A stretch of DNA of 64,000 nt from Streptomyces sp. NBC_01445 (GCF_035918235.1 NZ_CP109485.1:2232001-2296000); one strand, 5' to 3'; shown: positions 1 to 9,872, numbered from the stretch's first letter. Made by a program: numbers and translations. Notes: a model not told the origin generated them from the letters alone.

Positions 1-128
1 GTCCCTTCGCCCACTACCCGAACCGATCAACGCACCAGCGCAGATCACGCACCTGGAGGTCCGCCGAGGAGACCGACTCGGCGGAACCCTCCACGAGTAC
101 CAACATGCCGCCTGAGCAGGCCGGATGA

Positions 129-281
129 TCAATCGGCATCCGCAGTGTCCGCACGCAGCACCAGCGCGGCAAGCACGGCCTGCCGCCGAACCGGCCCCAG
201 ATCCACCGGAGTTCCACCACGCCAGGCGCGCAGCGGTCCGAGCAACGCGATCCGAAGCCCCTGAGGATCTCGCTCGTCCAC
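129..281 (-). pseudogene. AfsR/SARP-family regulator, N-terminal fragment
   Basis: Only about 50 residues remain. The GTG at 281 follows a GGAGG seven bases upstream. The peptide contains LRIALLGPLRAWRGG followed by VDLGPVRRQAVLAALVLRA, which is the usual start of the winged-helix DNA-binding domain of AfsR/SARP regulators. The frame stops at 129 just where the rest of that domain (normally about 100 residues) and the BTAD region should follow. No continuation is recognisable in the other frames between 1 and 128. It is most likely a truncated relic of a secondary-metabolism regulator and is not expected to work. Confidence 0.5.
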
Positions 282-406
282 CGCAAAGCCTCCACTCCCG
301 CTCGCGTACATCATCCACATCATCGGAATTTCATCAGCATTGCAGCACCCCCGCCCATGCTGATGGACACGACATCGCACAACTCGCACAACTGAAGGGG
401 GTCCCG

Positions 407-808
407 GTGACCGAAGTGGACTTGGTGGCCGTCGCGTTGGCCACGGGAGCGGCGGCCGGCCTCACGGAGACGGGACGCGGGGCCTTACATGACCTCTACG
501 CCAGATTGAGCGAGGCGGTCCGGCGACGGTTGACCAGAAGTGGCGGCTACGGCGTACGGGTACTGGACGCCTACGAGGCTGACCCCGACGTGTGGCAGAC
601 CCGGCTGCTTCAGGTGCTGCGGGGTCCCGGCGTGGAGACGGACGAGGAGATCCTCGCGGCGGCCCGTGCTGTGATCCGCGCGGAGCGCTGGACGGGGGAC
701 CTCGGGCGCCACCGACGAGGCACCGGCGAGGGAACTCGGCATGCCCCTGCGGACGTAGCGTCCCAGGATCCACCGCAGAGGCATCACCCGGTCGCCAGCG
801 GCTGCTGA
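407..808 (+). CDS. Small hypothetical protein upstream of the Trypco1/trypsin-STAND pair
   Basis: A 133-residue frame begins with GTG at 407 behind AAGGGGG. The first 95 or so residues look like a real folded protein: an Ala/Gly-rich start (VDLVAVALATGAAAGLTE), then helices ending in ILAAARAVIRAERW. Short proteins of this style often stand beside actinobacterial conflict genes, but I do not recognise a named family. The last 35 residues are rich in Arg, His and Pro and read like out-of-frame sequence, so the 3' end may be frameshifted. It lies about 150 bases upstream of the Trypco1 gene on the same strand and could be an accessory of that system; this is inferred from position only. Confidence 0.45.
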   Translation: MTEVDLVAVALATGAAAGLTETGRGALHDLYARLSEAVRRRLTRSGGYGVRVLDAYEADPDVWQTRLLQVLRGPGVETDEEILAAARAVIRAERWTGDLGRHRRGTGEGTRHAPADVASQDPPQRHHPVASGC

Positions 809-955
809 GGTTGCGGACCTCCGCTCCGTAAGACGGCTTGTCCCGCCCGGAGGGCAAGGCGGTGTGGTTAGACCTGCCGCATCGTCCCGAAGGCGTGCGG
901 TCTCCGGAGGCAGGTGCCGCTACGATCTGCAGCTTCCGAGTAATGGAGGAGAGTC

Positions 956-1318
956 ATGAGCGACCGCCCCGTCCACACGGTGGAAGTTCCTCTGGGTGAC
1001 GGCAGTGACGAGTCCGTGCGCGTACAGATCCGGGAGGTGGACGAGACGCTCGTCCGGGTGGGTCGGGGAGGCCGCTCCATAGCGCGGGCCGAGCGGTCGT
1101 TCGGACAGATGCTGGACACGGTACGCCCCGTGGCGGAGAGCTTTGTGGGGCGGTTCAAGGGGCTTGCGAACGCGCCGGACGAGATCACGCTGGAGTTCGG
1201 GGTGTCACTGTCGGCCGAAGCGGACGTGGTGATCGCCAGTACGGCGACAGCGGCCAATTTCTCCGTGAGCTTGACCTGGAACAGGAGTGAAGCGAGAGAC
1301 GTCAACGGAGATACTTAA
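956..1318 (+). CDS. Trypco1 / CU044_2847-family protein
   Basis: This 120-residue protein starts at ATG 956 behind GGAGGAGAG. It matches the CU044_2847 (Trypsin-co-occurring domain 1) pattern: an N-terminal beta hairpin with VEVPLGDG, a central helix (MLDTVRPVAESFVGRF), then the typical LANAPDEITLEFGVSLSAEADVVIA and a final beta strand NFSVSLTW. The family is known from genomic studies of bacterial NTP-dependent conflict systems, where it sits next to trypsin-like proteases and STAND NTPases. Here it ends within 50 bases of such a protein. It may act as an adaptor or protease substrate; no enzymatic motif is present. The mechanism is unknown. Confidence 0.85.
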   Translation: MSDRPVHTVEVPLGDGSDESVRVQIREVDETLVRVGRGGRSIARAERSFGQMLDTVRPVAESFVGRFKGLANAPDEITLEFGVSLSAEADVVIASTATAANFSVSLTWNRSEARDVNGDT

Positions 1319-1362
1319 CAAGGGAGTTGAGCCAGCCAGGGCGCAACGGGGGCACGGAGGTC

Positions 1363-4300
1363 GTGGTGACGGTGGTTCAGGAGCGGGGGGCCGAGGAGGC
1401 GGAGTCGGCACTGGCCTCGGCCGTCGTCCGTGTCAAGGGGGCGGACGGTGCGATTGGCGGTGCGGGCTTCCTCATCGCTCCGGATCTGGTGCTGACCTGT
1501 GCCCATGTGGTGTCGGATGCGCTGGACCGGCCCCGGGAGGACGAGGTGGGGGCCGGGACCGAGGTCTCGGTCGACTTGCCGCTGGCCGGGAACGTCGACG
1601 GTGTCGACGGGGGCGAGCAGAGTGCCGAGGTCCAGCGCTGGATTCCGATCAGGGCCGATCAGAGCGGGGACATCGCGGTCCTGCGATTGCGCAACAGGAT
1701 CCCCGGAGCCCGCCCGCTTCCCATGGTCGACCCGGTGCGCGACCTGTGGGACCACGATTCGCGTGCCGTGGGCTTCACCGATGACACTCCGGGTGAGATC
1801 TGGCAGAGCGGCAGGTTCCGTGGGCCCACTCGCCAGGGCTGGATCCAGCTCTCGCGAACTGACGGCGAGGCCGTGTACGTCAAGCAGGGCTTCAGCGGTA
1901 CCCCCGTCTGGGACAACGAACTGGGCGCTGCCGTTGGGATGATGGTGGCGGCGCAGCCGGTGCGCGAGGCTCAGCAGGCGTTCGTCCTACGGACGCGAAC
2001 CCTGCTGAAGGAAGTGCCTGAACTCGCCCCCTTCGTTGGCCCGGCAACGCCCTTCCGTGGCCTGTCCACCTTTCAGGAGGACGACGCGGATGTCTTCTTC
2101 GGCCGGGACGACGACATCGACCGAGTGGTCACCGCCCTGCGGGGCGATCAGCCCACCGTCACGGTGTACGGGCCGTCGGGATGCGGCAAGTCGTCACTCG
2201 CGCTGGCTGGTGCGGTGCCGAGGATGCGGCGGGACGGCTACCGAATTCTGCGGGTGAACGCCGTGCACTCCGATTCCCCGCGGGTTGCGCTCGCCAACGA
2301 ACTCTTCGAGATGGTGCGGTCGGGGCAGTACGGCCCTCCGCGTGCGGAGAGCGCTGACCAAGTGGAGTCGTGGCTGGTCAGGTTGGGGCTGACGGACACC
2401 GTCCACCGTGCCCTGGGTTCGGCGGCCGACCGGCTTCTCGTCGTACTCGATCAAGCCGAAGCGCTCCTGGACCATCGTCGTAAGGCGAGGGCCAAGGAGG
2501 TCGCCGATCTGCTGTTCCCCGAACGACAGCACGACGGATTGCGGGTGCTGGTCACTCTGCGGGCCGACTTCATGGACGCCGCGCTCAACCACGCGTGCCT
2601 CGGCCCCGCACTGAAGAAGGGCGTGACCGTCCCGCTCACGCCGATGTCCCGGGACCAGCTTGCGCAGGTGATCAGCGAACCGGTCAAGCGCATCTCGACT
2701 GTGGACTATGAACCGGGCCTTGAGCGGCGCATCCTCGACGACGCGGGCGGCGAACCGGGAATCCTGCCCCTGCTGGGATTCGTCCTGTCCCAGCTCTGGA
2801 AGCACAAGGCCGCCGGACGGCTGCGAACCGCAACGTACGAAGAGAACGAGGGCGTGTCCGGCGCCCTGAAACTCCACGCCGAGCAAGCATGGCAGGAATG
2901 CGTCGAGAAACAGCACAAGGGCAAGGGCGGAGAAGAGGACAAGGACGAGGACGAGCGGAAGAGAGAAGCGCTGCGGCTGCTCACCGGCCTGGTCCGGGTA
3001 CTGCCGGGCAGTGAGGCTCCGCTGCGCCGCATGCTCACCCAGGAGGAGGCCAATCGAACGCAGTGGCGGATCGCGAAGTCACTCGCCGCGCGACGACTGC
3101 TTGTACTGCATGGGGACGAGGGGCAAGCACAGAGTGTCGAGCTCGCCCACGAGGCGCTGATCAGTGCCTGGCCGACGCTCGCGCAGCAGGTGAAGGCCGA
3201 CGCAGAGTTCCTGGCCGGCCGGGCCGAACTCGGGCACGACCTCGACCGTTGGCAAAAGGCGAACAGGTCTCCCGATCTGCTGCCCAGCTCGCTGCAACTC
3301 CTGTCGCTGCACAACCGGTTGCACAGCCGTGAAAAGCAACTCACCCCGGAGGAACGAGACTTCCTCGACCGCGCGCAGCGGCGTCAGCGTGCGAGGCGCA
3401 ACCGCGTACGTGTCGCGTGGACTGCGATCGCCGTGGTGTTCGCACTGATCGTCGGACTCGGTACCTTCCTCGCCTACCAGTCGCGCGTCAGCACACAACG
3501 GGAGGCGGAGGGGCGGTCACGTCTGTTGGCCAACTTCTCGGAAGAGGTGGCTAAGCAGGATCCGGGGCAAGCCGCACTGATTGCCATGGCGGCGTACGAG
3601 GTCGCGCCGACGGATGAGGCCCGCAATGCCATGCTGCGCAGGTACGACGAGTTCAAGGGCGCCGCGTGGCTGCTGAGTGGGACCGAGGGGAAGATTCAGG
3701 ACGCGGTGACGAGTGTGGACGGCACGGTGACACTCGTGACGTCCGACAACGCGCGTGCCACGCTATTCGTACGGCAGGCCGGGGGAAGGATTCTTCGACA
3801 CCAACTCGGCCTCACCGAGATGGCCCTCCATCCGTTGGTCAGCCGAGATAGGCGGCGGATCGCTTATCTGTCGGCGGCCGGGACACTGGTCTGGCGCGAC
3901 GTCAATCCCGAGGCCGGCAAGGCGGAGGACATGCTGGGGGCGGCGCACACGGTTCGGGACGCGGAGTTCAAGGACAAGGCCGACTTGGAAGTGCAGAGCG
4001 ACGAGGACAGCGTCATGGCTTTCTCGCCGGATGCCCGGCACCTGGCCAGCGTGGGGGATGGACGGCTGCGGGTGTGGGACTTGGAGGCGGCACGCTACCG
4101 GGAAGTGCCCGGGAGGGTGCCCGCGACCGGAGTGTCTGTGTGGTTCGGGCCGGACGAGGACACGCTCGTGGTCCGTCGGCCCAGCTCGGGCAAACGTGGC
4201 TCCTCACTGGCGGCTGTGGATGTCAGTACAGGGAAGGTGCGCGAGCTGGCGGATGGCGTCGACACGAGCGCGTTGTTCGGCCCGGCAACCACCCTGTCGG

Positions 4301-5793
4301 GAGACGGAAGCGTACTGGTCGTCTGCAGCGCGCAAAAGCAGGGCAGCACGACCGACGCCGTCTACCGGGCCCTGCGCGTAACGGACGGGCGGATGCTGAA
4401 CAGCTATACCAACAAGGATGACAGCTGCGAAAGCATCGCCGTGGACGAGAAGGGCGAGCGCTTCGCGGTGAACCACCTTGACACGTGGACACTCGTCGGC
4501 ACCAGGCGCGGCAGCCAAGTGCAGCAGGCCACGGGGCCGTCGCTGGAGAACCACACCGGCCGTCTCCTCGGAGACGCACACGCCCCGGTGGTGCTCGCTC
4601 TCGAACAGGACGAGAACGCGCTGACCGCCTTGCCGCTGAACACGGGCGACATCGAAGCCGACGACATCGTCGTCAACGATCCGAAACTGATCGATGGTGG
4701 GAAGGCGATGGTGGCCCGCGTCCGGCAGTGGGACGAACCTGACGATGACGAGACCCTGGCGCTCATCGACGTGCCCTCCGAACGAATCATGTCCGAGGTG
4801 AAACAGCCGGAAATTCCTGGGACACCAGCCTCTCCGGACCGGGTGAACTCGCTGACAGTCAACGACGCCGGGACGCTCGTGGCGGACGTCGTCGGCCGGA
4901 ACAAGATCCTGGTCCGGCAGATCCCGTCTCTGCGCAAGGTGGCGGAGATCGCCACGCTCACGCCTCCCGACGACACTGCGTACGCGGAACCGCTGTTGCT
5001 CGACTTTGACCGGGGCGACGAACTGCTGACGGTCTCCGGCAGCCGGATCGAGCACTGGAACGCCAGGGAGGGTCGCCTCCTGTCCAAGACCATCGACGTC
5101 CGTGCGCTCAAGCTCGGCAAGAAAGTCCCGCCTGTATCCAGCTCGGGGCTGGGAGACGTTGATTCCGGCTTCGCGGTCAACAGCCATTCCGAGGCGGGAT
5201 ATGTGCAGATCATGGTCAAGGGCGATCCGACCCTACACGCCGTCAATCTACGAACGGGCAAGGAGAACAAGACACTACGCGTCAGCCTCAGCCCGGATGT
5301 CGAGCGGGCCTTCCTCGACAGCAGCGGACGGTACGCGGCAGCGAAGACACCGGGCGGCATGCTGGAATTGTGGTCGGTAGGGTCCCGACATTCGCCGAAG
5401 AGAGGCGTCGGTCCGCTCGGGCCTCTGGGAGCGAACGACGCGTTCACCGGCAAGGGGTTCACCTTCAACTTCACAGGAAGTGAAGGCGAGTTCTACGTAG
5501 CCAACGGAAGCTCTGTGCGCTTCCAGCAGGCATCGGACCCCAGCCACTTCGAGTCCTACGACTTCTCGAGGAACCAGCACTTCATGGCGGCCACCAGAGA
5601 CGGGAAGACCTTGGTGCGGGCCGTATCCGAAAGCGGCCTGGGGGGAAACGACGGCAGAGGACGGCTGGACCTGATGCGCCTCGACCCCGAACTCTGGAGA
5701 CGCCATCTGTGCGACGCCGTCGGTCGTGACCTCACCCAGGACGAGCGCCGTGGGATGCCCGCCGGACTTCCGGACCGGATCTGCCCGGCCTGA
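1363..5793 (+). CDS. Trypsin-like protease / STAND NTPase / TM / beta-propeller protein
   Basis: One 1476-residue chain combines four modules. Residues ~20-210 are a trypsin-like domain with His48 (LTCAHVV), Asp103 (SGDIAVLRL) and Ser178 (QGFSGTPVW). Residues ~225-640 are a STAND-type P-loop NTPase with Walker A GPSGCGKSS (Lys276) and Walker B RLLVVLDQAEALLD (Asp363), followed by winged-helix-like sequence ending in VELAHEALISAWPTL. Residues ~683-706 form a membrane helix (TAIAVVFALIVGLGTF). The rest is a degenerate WD40-like propeller (for example RLRVWDLEAAR). The open frame extends to TTG 1327, but GGAGG at 1356-1360 favours GTG 1363 or 1366. Such architectures are inferred defence sensors: the propeller senses, NTP hydrolysis switches, and the protease is the effector. 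The Trypco1 gene just upstream supports this. Confidence 0.88.
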   Translation: MVTVVQERGAEEAESALASAVVRVKGADGAIGGAGFLIAPDLVLTCAHVVSDALDRPREDEVGAGTEVSVDLPLAGNVDGVDGGEQSAEVQRWIPIRADQSGDIAVLRLRNRIPGARPLPMVDPVRDLWDHDSRAVGFTDDTPGEIWQSGRFRGPTRQGWIQLSRTDGEAVYVKQGFSGTPVWDNELGAAVGMMVAAQPVREAQQAFVLRTRTLLKEVPELAPFVGPATPFRGLSTFQEDDADVFFGRDDDIDRVVTALRGDQPTVTVYGPSGCGKSSLALAGAVPRMRRDGYRILRVNAVHSDSPRVALANELFEMVRSGQYGPPRAESADQVESWLVRLGLTDTVHRALGSAADRLLVVLDQAEALLDHRRKARAKEVADLLFPERQHDGLRVLVTLRADFMDAALNHACLGPALKKGVTVPLTPMSRDQLAQVISEPVKRISTVDYEPGLERRILDDAGGEPGILPLLGFVLSQLWKHKAAGRLRTATYEENEGVSGALKLHAEQAWQECVEKQHKGKGGEEDKDEDERKREALRLLTGLVRVLPGSEAPLRRMLTQEEANRTQWRIAKSLAARRLLVLHGDEGQAQSVELAHEALISAWPTLAQQVKADAEFLAGRAELGHDLDRWQKANRSPDLLPSSLQLLSLHNRLHSREKQLTPEERDFLDRAQRRQRARRNRVRVAWTAIAVVFALIVGLGTFLAYQSRVSTQREAEGRSRLLANFSEEVAKQDPGQAALIAMAAYEVAPTDEARNAMLRRYDEFKGAAWLLSGTEGKIQDAVTSVDGTVTLVTSDNARATLFVRQAGGRILRHQLGLTEMALHPLVSRDRRRIAYLSAAGTLVWRDVNPEAGKAEDMLGAAHTVRDAEFKDKADLEVQSDEDSVMAFSPDARHLASVGDGRLRVWDLEAARYREVPGRVPATGVSVWFGPDEDTLVVRRPSSGKRGSSLAAVDVSTGKVRELADGVDTSALFGPATTLSGDGSVLVVCSAQKQGSTTDAVYRALRVTDGRMLNSYTNKDDSCESIAVDEKGERFAVNHLDTWTLVGTRRGSQVQQATGPSLENHTGRLLGDAHAPVVLALEQDENALTALPLNTGDIEADDIVVNDPKLIDGGKAMVARVRQWDEPDDDETLALIDVPSERIMSEVKQPEIPGTPASPDRVNSLTVNDAGTLVADVVGRNKILVRQIPSLRKVAEIATLTPPDDTAYAEPLLLDFDRGDELLTVSGSRIEHWNAREGRLLSKTIDVRALKLGKKVPPVSSSGLGDVDSGFAVNSHSEAGYVQIMVKGDPTLHAVNLRTGKENKTLRVSLSPDVERAFLDSSGRYAAAKTPGGMLELWSVGSRHSPKRGVGPLGPLGANDAFTGKGFTFNFTGSEGEFYVANGSSVRFQQASDPSHFESYDFSRNQHFMAATRDGKTLVRAVSESGLGGNDGRGRLDLMRLDPELWRRHLCDAVGRDLTQDERRGMPAGLPDRICPA

Positions 5794-6044
5794 CCGCCGC
5801 TGAGTACGCCTGCCGGAGGCGGCCTTGTACAGCGGCATGTGGGACTCTCTGCGCGACTTGGGAAACGATCACTTCCTGGCTGGGAAGCGATCTTCCACGG
5901 CTCACGTTGTGGCTGCTCCGAGGTACCCGTGAACACCCCGGAAGGTTGTCCTGAGACGACACGGCCAGCCTAGACCTGTGAGGCTCGTAAAGTCATCGCT
6001 GCAGGTCGCGACCATCGCGCGGTCTGTACTGGAATCATGCCGGC

Positions 6045-7000
6045 GTGATCGTCTCATTGCTGTACAAAGTCGCCCGCAAGCTGCCGTCCGTCCCCGGGGT
6101 GCTGCTGAGTCGCGACAGCACCAAGGCCGCCGAGTTGCTTGTCCTCCGCCATGAGAATGCGGTGCTACGCCGTCAGATCACCGGACCGGTCTGCTACGAG
6201 CCTACGGACCGGTTCTGGCCGGCCGCCCTCTCCCACCTGATACCCCGTCACCGCTGGCGCGAGATCTTCCCGGTCACGCCTGGCACGCCGCTGGCCTGGC
6301 ATCGCAGGTTCATCGCGGCGAAGTGGGACTACAGCACCCGGCGCACCCTCACAGGACGCCCGCCGACCAGGGCGGCACTCAAGAAGCTGATCCTGCAGCT
6401 CGCTCGAGAGAACGCACAATGGGGGCACAGGGCACAGGCGGATCCAGGGCGAGCTGACCTGACTCGGGCACCCGATCACCGCGTCCACGGTCTGGGAGAT
6501 CCTGCACGCGGCGGGCATCGGCCCGGCCCCGCGCCGTACCGGCCCGACCTGGAGGGAGTTCCTCACCAACCAGACCCAGGACATCACCGCCGCCGACTTC
6601 TTCCATCTCGACACTGCCTTCGGACGCAGGCTGTACGCGCTGGCGTCCCTCGAACACCGCACCAGACGCCTGCACATCACCGGCGTCACCACACACCCCA
6701 ACCGCGAATGGGCAGTGCAGCAGGCCCGGAACCCAGCCGCCGACCTGGGCACACGCATGGAGTTCCTGCGCTTCCTGCTGCGTGACCGCGACAGCAAGTA
6801 CGCGCAGTCCTTCGACGCCGTCTTCGAGGCCGAGGAGATGGAGATCCTTATGAGCGGGCCCCTCGGATGAACGCCCACTGCGAGCGGGTGATCGGCAGCA
6901 TCCGGCACGAGGCCCTCGACTATGTCCTCATCATGAACGAGGCCCACGCCCGACAGGTCCTGGCCGCCTACGAACGGCGAAGACCTGCCGCCCCAAGCGC
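6045..7000 (+). pseudogene. Integrase-core (rve) transposase, multiply disrupted
   Basis: The first frame encodes LLYKVARKLPSVPGVLL and ELLVLRHENAVLRRQ, the standard start of a Streptomyces integrase-core transposase of the IS3/IS481 type. After about residue 125 the homology moves to another frame (GELT-stop-LGHPITASTVWEILHAAG), with an in-frame TGA where the family has Arg. It continues through DFFHLDTAFGRRLYALASLEH, the DDE core region. Near 6858 the frame shifts again to MNAHCERVIGSIRHEALD, and homology ends near 6985 in the YERR region, where the C-terminal DDE-Glu segment should be completed. At least two frameshifts, one stop and a lost 3' end make it non-functional. No terminal inverted repeats were found. 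Confidence 0.85.
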
Positions 7001-7185
7001 ACCGGACGCCCACGCACGTGCGCTGCGTCCGCGTCCTGCCAGGGCCTGGGACGAGGGGTTTTACGACGACCTCGTCATCCGTGCCGATCGAGAAACTGGC
7101 AGGTCTCAAGCCCTCTTTCCGGCCGGACGGGACGATCACCGCTGGCAATTCCTCGCCGCTGAGCGACGGGCGCCTGCTGCCTTCC

Positions 7186-8586
7186 TCAACCGATGGTGAC
7201 GACGCGCGCCCAGGACGGCGGGATGTCCGGTACGTAGTCGGGGTCGTCCTCGTCCGTGGCGCGGGCGGGGCGCGGGAACAGGCCGACGACGGTGCGGCAG
7301 GGCGGCTGTCCGGAGGGCCACGGCGTCTGCCCGTCGGTCAGGGCGACGATCACGTCGGGGCGGGGCTGGGAACGGAGCGCCCGGGCGAAACCGGAGCGCA
7401 GATCGGTTCCGCCGCCGCCGAGCAGCTCGAGGCTCTCGGCACGGCAGAGCGGGACGGCGACGCCGGCCGCCGCGTCGCAGGAGATCACCGAGACCAGGTC
7501 GCGCCGCCCGCCGACGGCCCGCGAGATCGCCGCGACCTCGAGGAGCGCGCTGCCGAGCTCGGCGTCGCTCACCGAGCCGGAGGTGTCGATGACGACGCAG
7601 ACGCGGGGCGGCGTACGGCGAAGGCTCGGCAGAACCACTCCAGGGACGCTCGCCGAGCGGCGGGACGGACGCCGGTAGGTATGGTTCTCCCCCACTCCGG
7701 GCGCACTCGCCGCCGAGCGGACTGCCGCGCCCAACAACTGCCGCCACGGCTGCGGCGGTTGGAACGCTTCGTCGGCCCACCGCCGCCACCCTTCCGGAGC
7801 GTCGCCGGGCCGGCCTTTGATGCCCTCCGCGACCCGGAAGCGAACCGCGTCTCGCTGCTGCCGGGTGAGTCCGTTCGCCCCGCTTGGCCCCAGCTCCCAC
7901 GACCGGTCGTGCCCGTCGGCACCACTGCCGCAGTCCAGCCAGGCCAGTTCCGCGCCGAGCCCGGACATCGAGGCCGTCCGCAGGTACTCCTCCATCAGCA
8001 GACCGTCGGGTAGTCGCAACAGCGACGGCACGACCGCCCCGAAGGGCCGGGGCAGTCCGTCACCGTAGATGTCGTCGTTGATCTCGAAGTCGGCGGCGAT
8101 GTTCCGACGCAGCCGCTCGCCCGGCCCGGACTCCTCATGCTCCCGCGCATACCGCTCGCCGCGCCCGTGGTGGTCGCGGAGCAGATGGGAGACCTCGTGC
8201 ACCCAGACACCCGCCAGTTCCTCCAGCGGTGTGCGGGCCACGAATCCGGGCGACACGTAGCAGCGCCAGTGCGCGTCGACCGCCATCGTCGGCATCGCAC
8301 GGTCCTCCACCACATGCAGCGCGAAGAGCGCGTCGGCCAGGTACGGGCGGACCTTCACCGCGTGCAGCCGTGCGGCGAGCAACTTCTGCCGGTCCAGCGG
8401 GAGTCCGGGCCGGTCGGCGGGCCCTCCAAAGCGGTCCGGTCGCTCCGGCGGTGTCGCCCGCACCGGGCGCGGGGGCGCGGGCGGGGACATGGGGCGCGGC
8501 AGCGGGCGTGGTCCCGGGCGCTGCGCGGCAGCTGTTGCCGATCGCGGGAGCGGGCGCGGTCCGGGGTGGTTCGCGGCTGCCGTCAT
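7186..8586 (-). CDS. DUF2201-like metallopeptidase-fold / vWA protein
   Basis: This 466-residue protein starts at ATG 8586, overlapping the MoxR gene stop by four bases (ATGA). After a Pro/Arg-rich leader of ~60 residues comes a putative metallopeptidase region with HEVSH at 130-134 in GVWVHEVSHLLRDHHGR, then a C-terminal vWA-like domain with a MIDAS-type DTSGS around residue 334 and a downstream ALTDGQTPW. This is the organisation of DUF2201-type vWA proteins. With the MoxR ATPase it should form a chaperone-like pair in which AAA ring activity remodels a client held by the metal-dependent vWA domain. Whether the HExxH site is catalytic cannot be told. The client is unknown. Confidence 0.85.
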   Translation of the reverse strand: MTAAANHPGPRPLPRSATAAAQRPGPRPLPRPMSPPAPPRPVRATPPERPDRFGGPADRPGLPLDRQKLLAARLHAVKVRPYLADALFALHVVEDRAMPTMAVDAHWRCYVSPGFVARTPLEELAGVWVHEVSHLLRDHHGRGERYAREHEESGPGERLRRNIAADFEINDDIYGDGLPRPFGAVVPSLLRLPDGLLMEEYLRTASMSGLGAELAWLDCGSGADGHDRSWELGPSGANGLTRQQRDAVRFRVAEGIKGRPGDAPEGWRRWADEAFQPPQPWRQLLGAAVRSAASAPGVGENHTYRRPSRRSASVPGVVLPSLRRTPPRVCVVIDTSGSVSDAELGSALLEVAAISRAVGGRRDLVSVISCDAAAGVAVPLCRAESLELLGGGGTDLRSGFARALRSQPRPDVIVALTDGQTPWPSGQPPCRTVVGLFPRPARATDEDDPDYVPDIPPSWARVVTIG

Positions 8587-9872
8587 CGGCGCGCCCCCGT
8601 CATGCGACGGGCGTCGGCTGCTGCCGCGACCCGTTCCACCGACCGGTCCGCAGTCCGGGCGAGTCCGACAACGCCGGCCAGCCGTTCCACCTCCACCGGC
8701 ACCTCCCAGTCGTCTCGTCGCAGCCCGGCCAGCGCCGTTGCCGGGGCGACCAGGAGGTCCGGGGCTCCGGTCTCCAGGGCCCTGACCAGCACGGCCCAGC
8801 CCGCCTCCCACCGGTGCCGCTCTGGCCGTGCCCCGACGGCGGCCACCACCGCCTCCAGCGCTGCCTGCCGCAGATCGCCCCGCTCCGGCAGCTCGGCGGC
8901 GGTCGGGTCGGCGAGCAGCGACTCCGGGTCCGGTAGGTCCATTCGGTCGAGGTGGGCGAGGAGTTCGAGCCCCGGCCCGTCCCCCACCGCGCCCCGCACC
9001 AGCAGCGCGAGGACGTCCCGGGAGACGGAGGCCGCGGTACCGAAGGCGAGCAGGGTCAGCGCGGCCTCCCAGCTCCGGGGCGACGGCCACGCACCCCCGC
9101 GCCGCGCCTCGGAGGTCGGCAACCGGTGGATCAGCGTCGGCCGGGCCTTGAGGAATCCGCAGACCGCGTGCCGGGCGAACGTCACCGCCTCTGCTAGCCG
9201 TTCCGGAGCGAGCCGGGGCAGCTCCGCCCGGGGCCAGACCCCGCCGAGGCCGCGTACCACCACGTCCCGGTCGTGCACCCAGTTCAGGTGCACGAAACGG
9301 TTGGCGAGGGGCGGGCTCAGCTCCCACCCGTCTGCTGCCGAGGCGCGCGGGTTGGCGGCGGCCACGATCCTTACGTCTGGCGGGAGCTGGAGCGCTCCGA
9401 CCTGCCGTTCCAGGACGACGCGCAGCAGTGCGGCCTGGACGGCTGGGGTGGCGGTGGAGAGTTCGTCGAGGAAGAGCAGCCCCCGTCCGGCGCGTACGAG
9501 TTCGACGGCCCACTGCGGCGGCGCCATCGGCACGCCCTGCACGGTCGGGTTGTCGCCGACGATGGGCAGCCCGGAGAAGTCGGACGGCTCGTGGACGCTG
9601 GCGATCACCGTCGTGAGCGGCAGGTCGAGCGAGGTGGCGAGCTGCGTCAGGGCAGCGGTCTTGCCGATGCCCGGCTCACCCCAGAGCAGCACGGGCAGGT
9701 CGGCGGCGACGGCCAGGGTGAGCGCTTCGAGCTGTTCATCGGGGCGCGGCTCGGTGGTGGTCGTCCGCAGGAGGGAGAGGAGATGGGCGGCGAGAGCCAG
9801 GTCCGTATCGGTCTCGGGGGTCGCGGTGGCGGTGGCGAGGGCAGGGACGGGCAGGACGGTGCTGGAAGTCAT
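8583..9872 (-). CDS. MoxR-type AAA ATPase
   Basis: A 429-residue cytosolic ATPase. Walker A is GEPGIGKT at 65-72 and Walker B is LLFLDE at 132-137. The sensor-1 region VRIVAAANP and a SPPLANRFVHLNW arginine-finger region follow, in the order typical of MoxR/AAA_5 proteins. The C-terminal ~200 residues are helical and end in an Arg-rich tail. The ATG at 9872 is preceded by AGGTGATG. The four-base overlap with the vWA gene downstream shows translational coupling, and the pair is the classic MoxR-vWA module. It may act on the third operon member or on another protein complex; nothing in the sequence identifies the substrate. Confidence 0.92.
   Translation of the reverse strand: MTSSTVLPVPALATATATPETDTDLALAAHLLSLLRTTTTEPRPDEQLEALTLAVAADLPVLLWGEPGIGKTAALTQLATSLDLPLTTVIASVHEPSDFSGLPIVGDNPTVQGVPMAPPQWAVELVRAGRGLLFLDELSTATPAVQAALLRVVLERQVGALQLPPDVRIVAAANPRASAADGWELSPPLANRFVHLNWVHDRDVVVRGLGGVWPRAELPRLAPERLAEAVTFARHAVCGFLKARPTLIHRLPTSEARRGGAWPSPRSWEAALTLLAFGTAASVSRDVLALLVRGAVGDGPGLELLAHLDRMDLPDPESLLADPTAAELPERGDLRQAALEAVVAAVGARPERHRWEAGWAVLVRALETGAPDLLVAPATALAGLRRDDWEVPVEVERLAGVVGLARTADRSVERVAAAADARRMTGARR

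Noticed and set aside
4204..5474. Two 330-360-residue minus-strand frames
   Set aside because: They lie wholly inside the propeller part of the trypsin-STAND gene and have no homology.
8583..9872. The MoxR ATPase as the missing eCIS ATPase
   Set aside because: It is about 24 kb away, tightly coupled to its own vWA partner, and of the MoxR type instead of the Pvc15 type.
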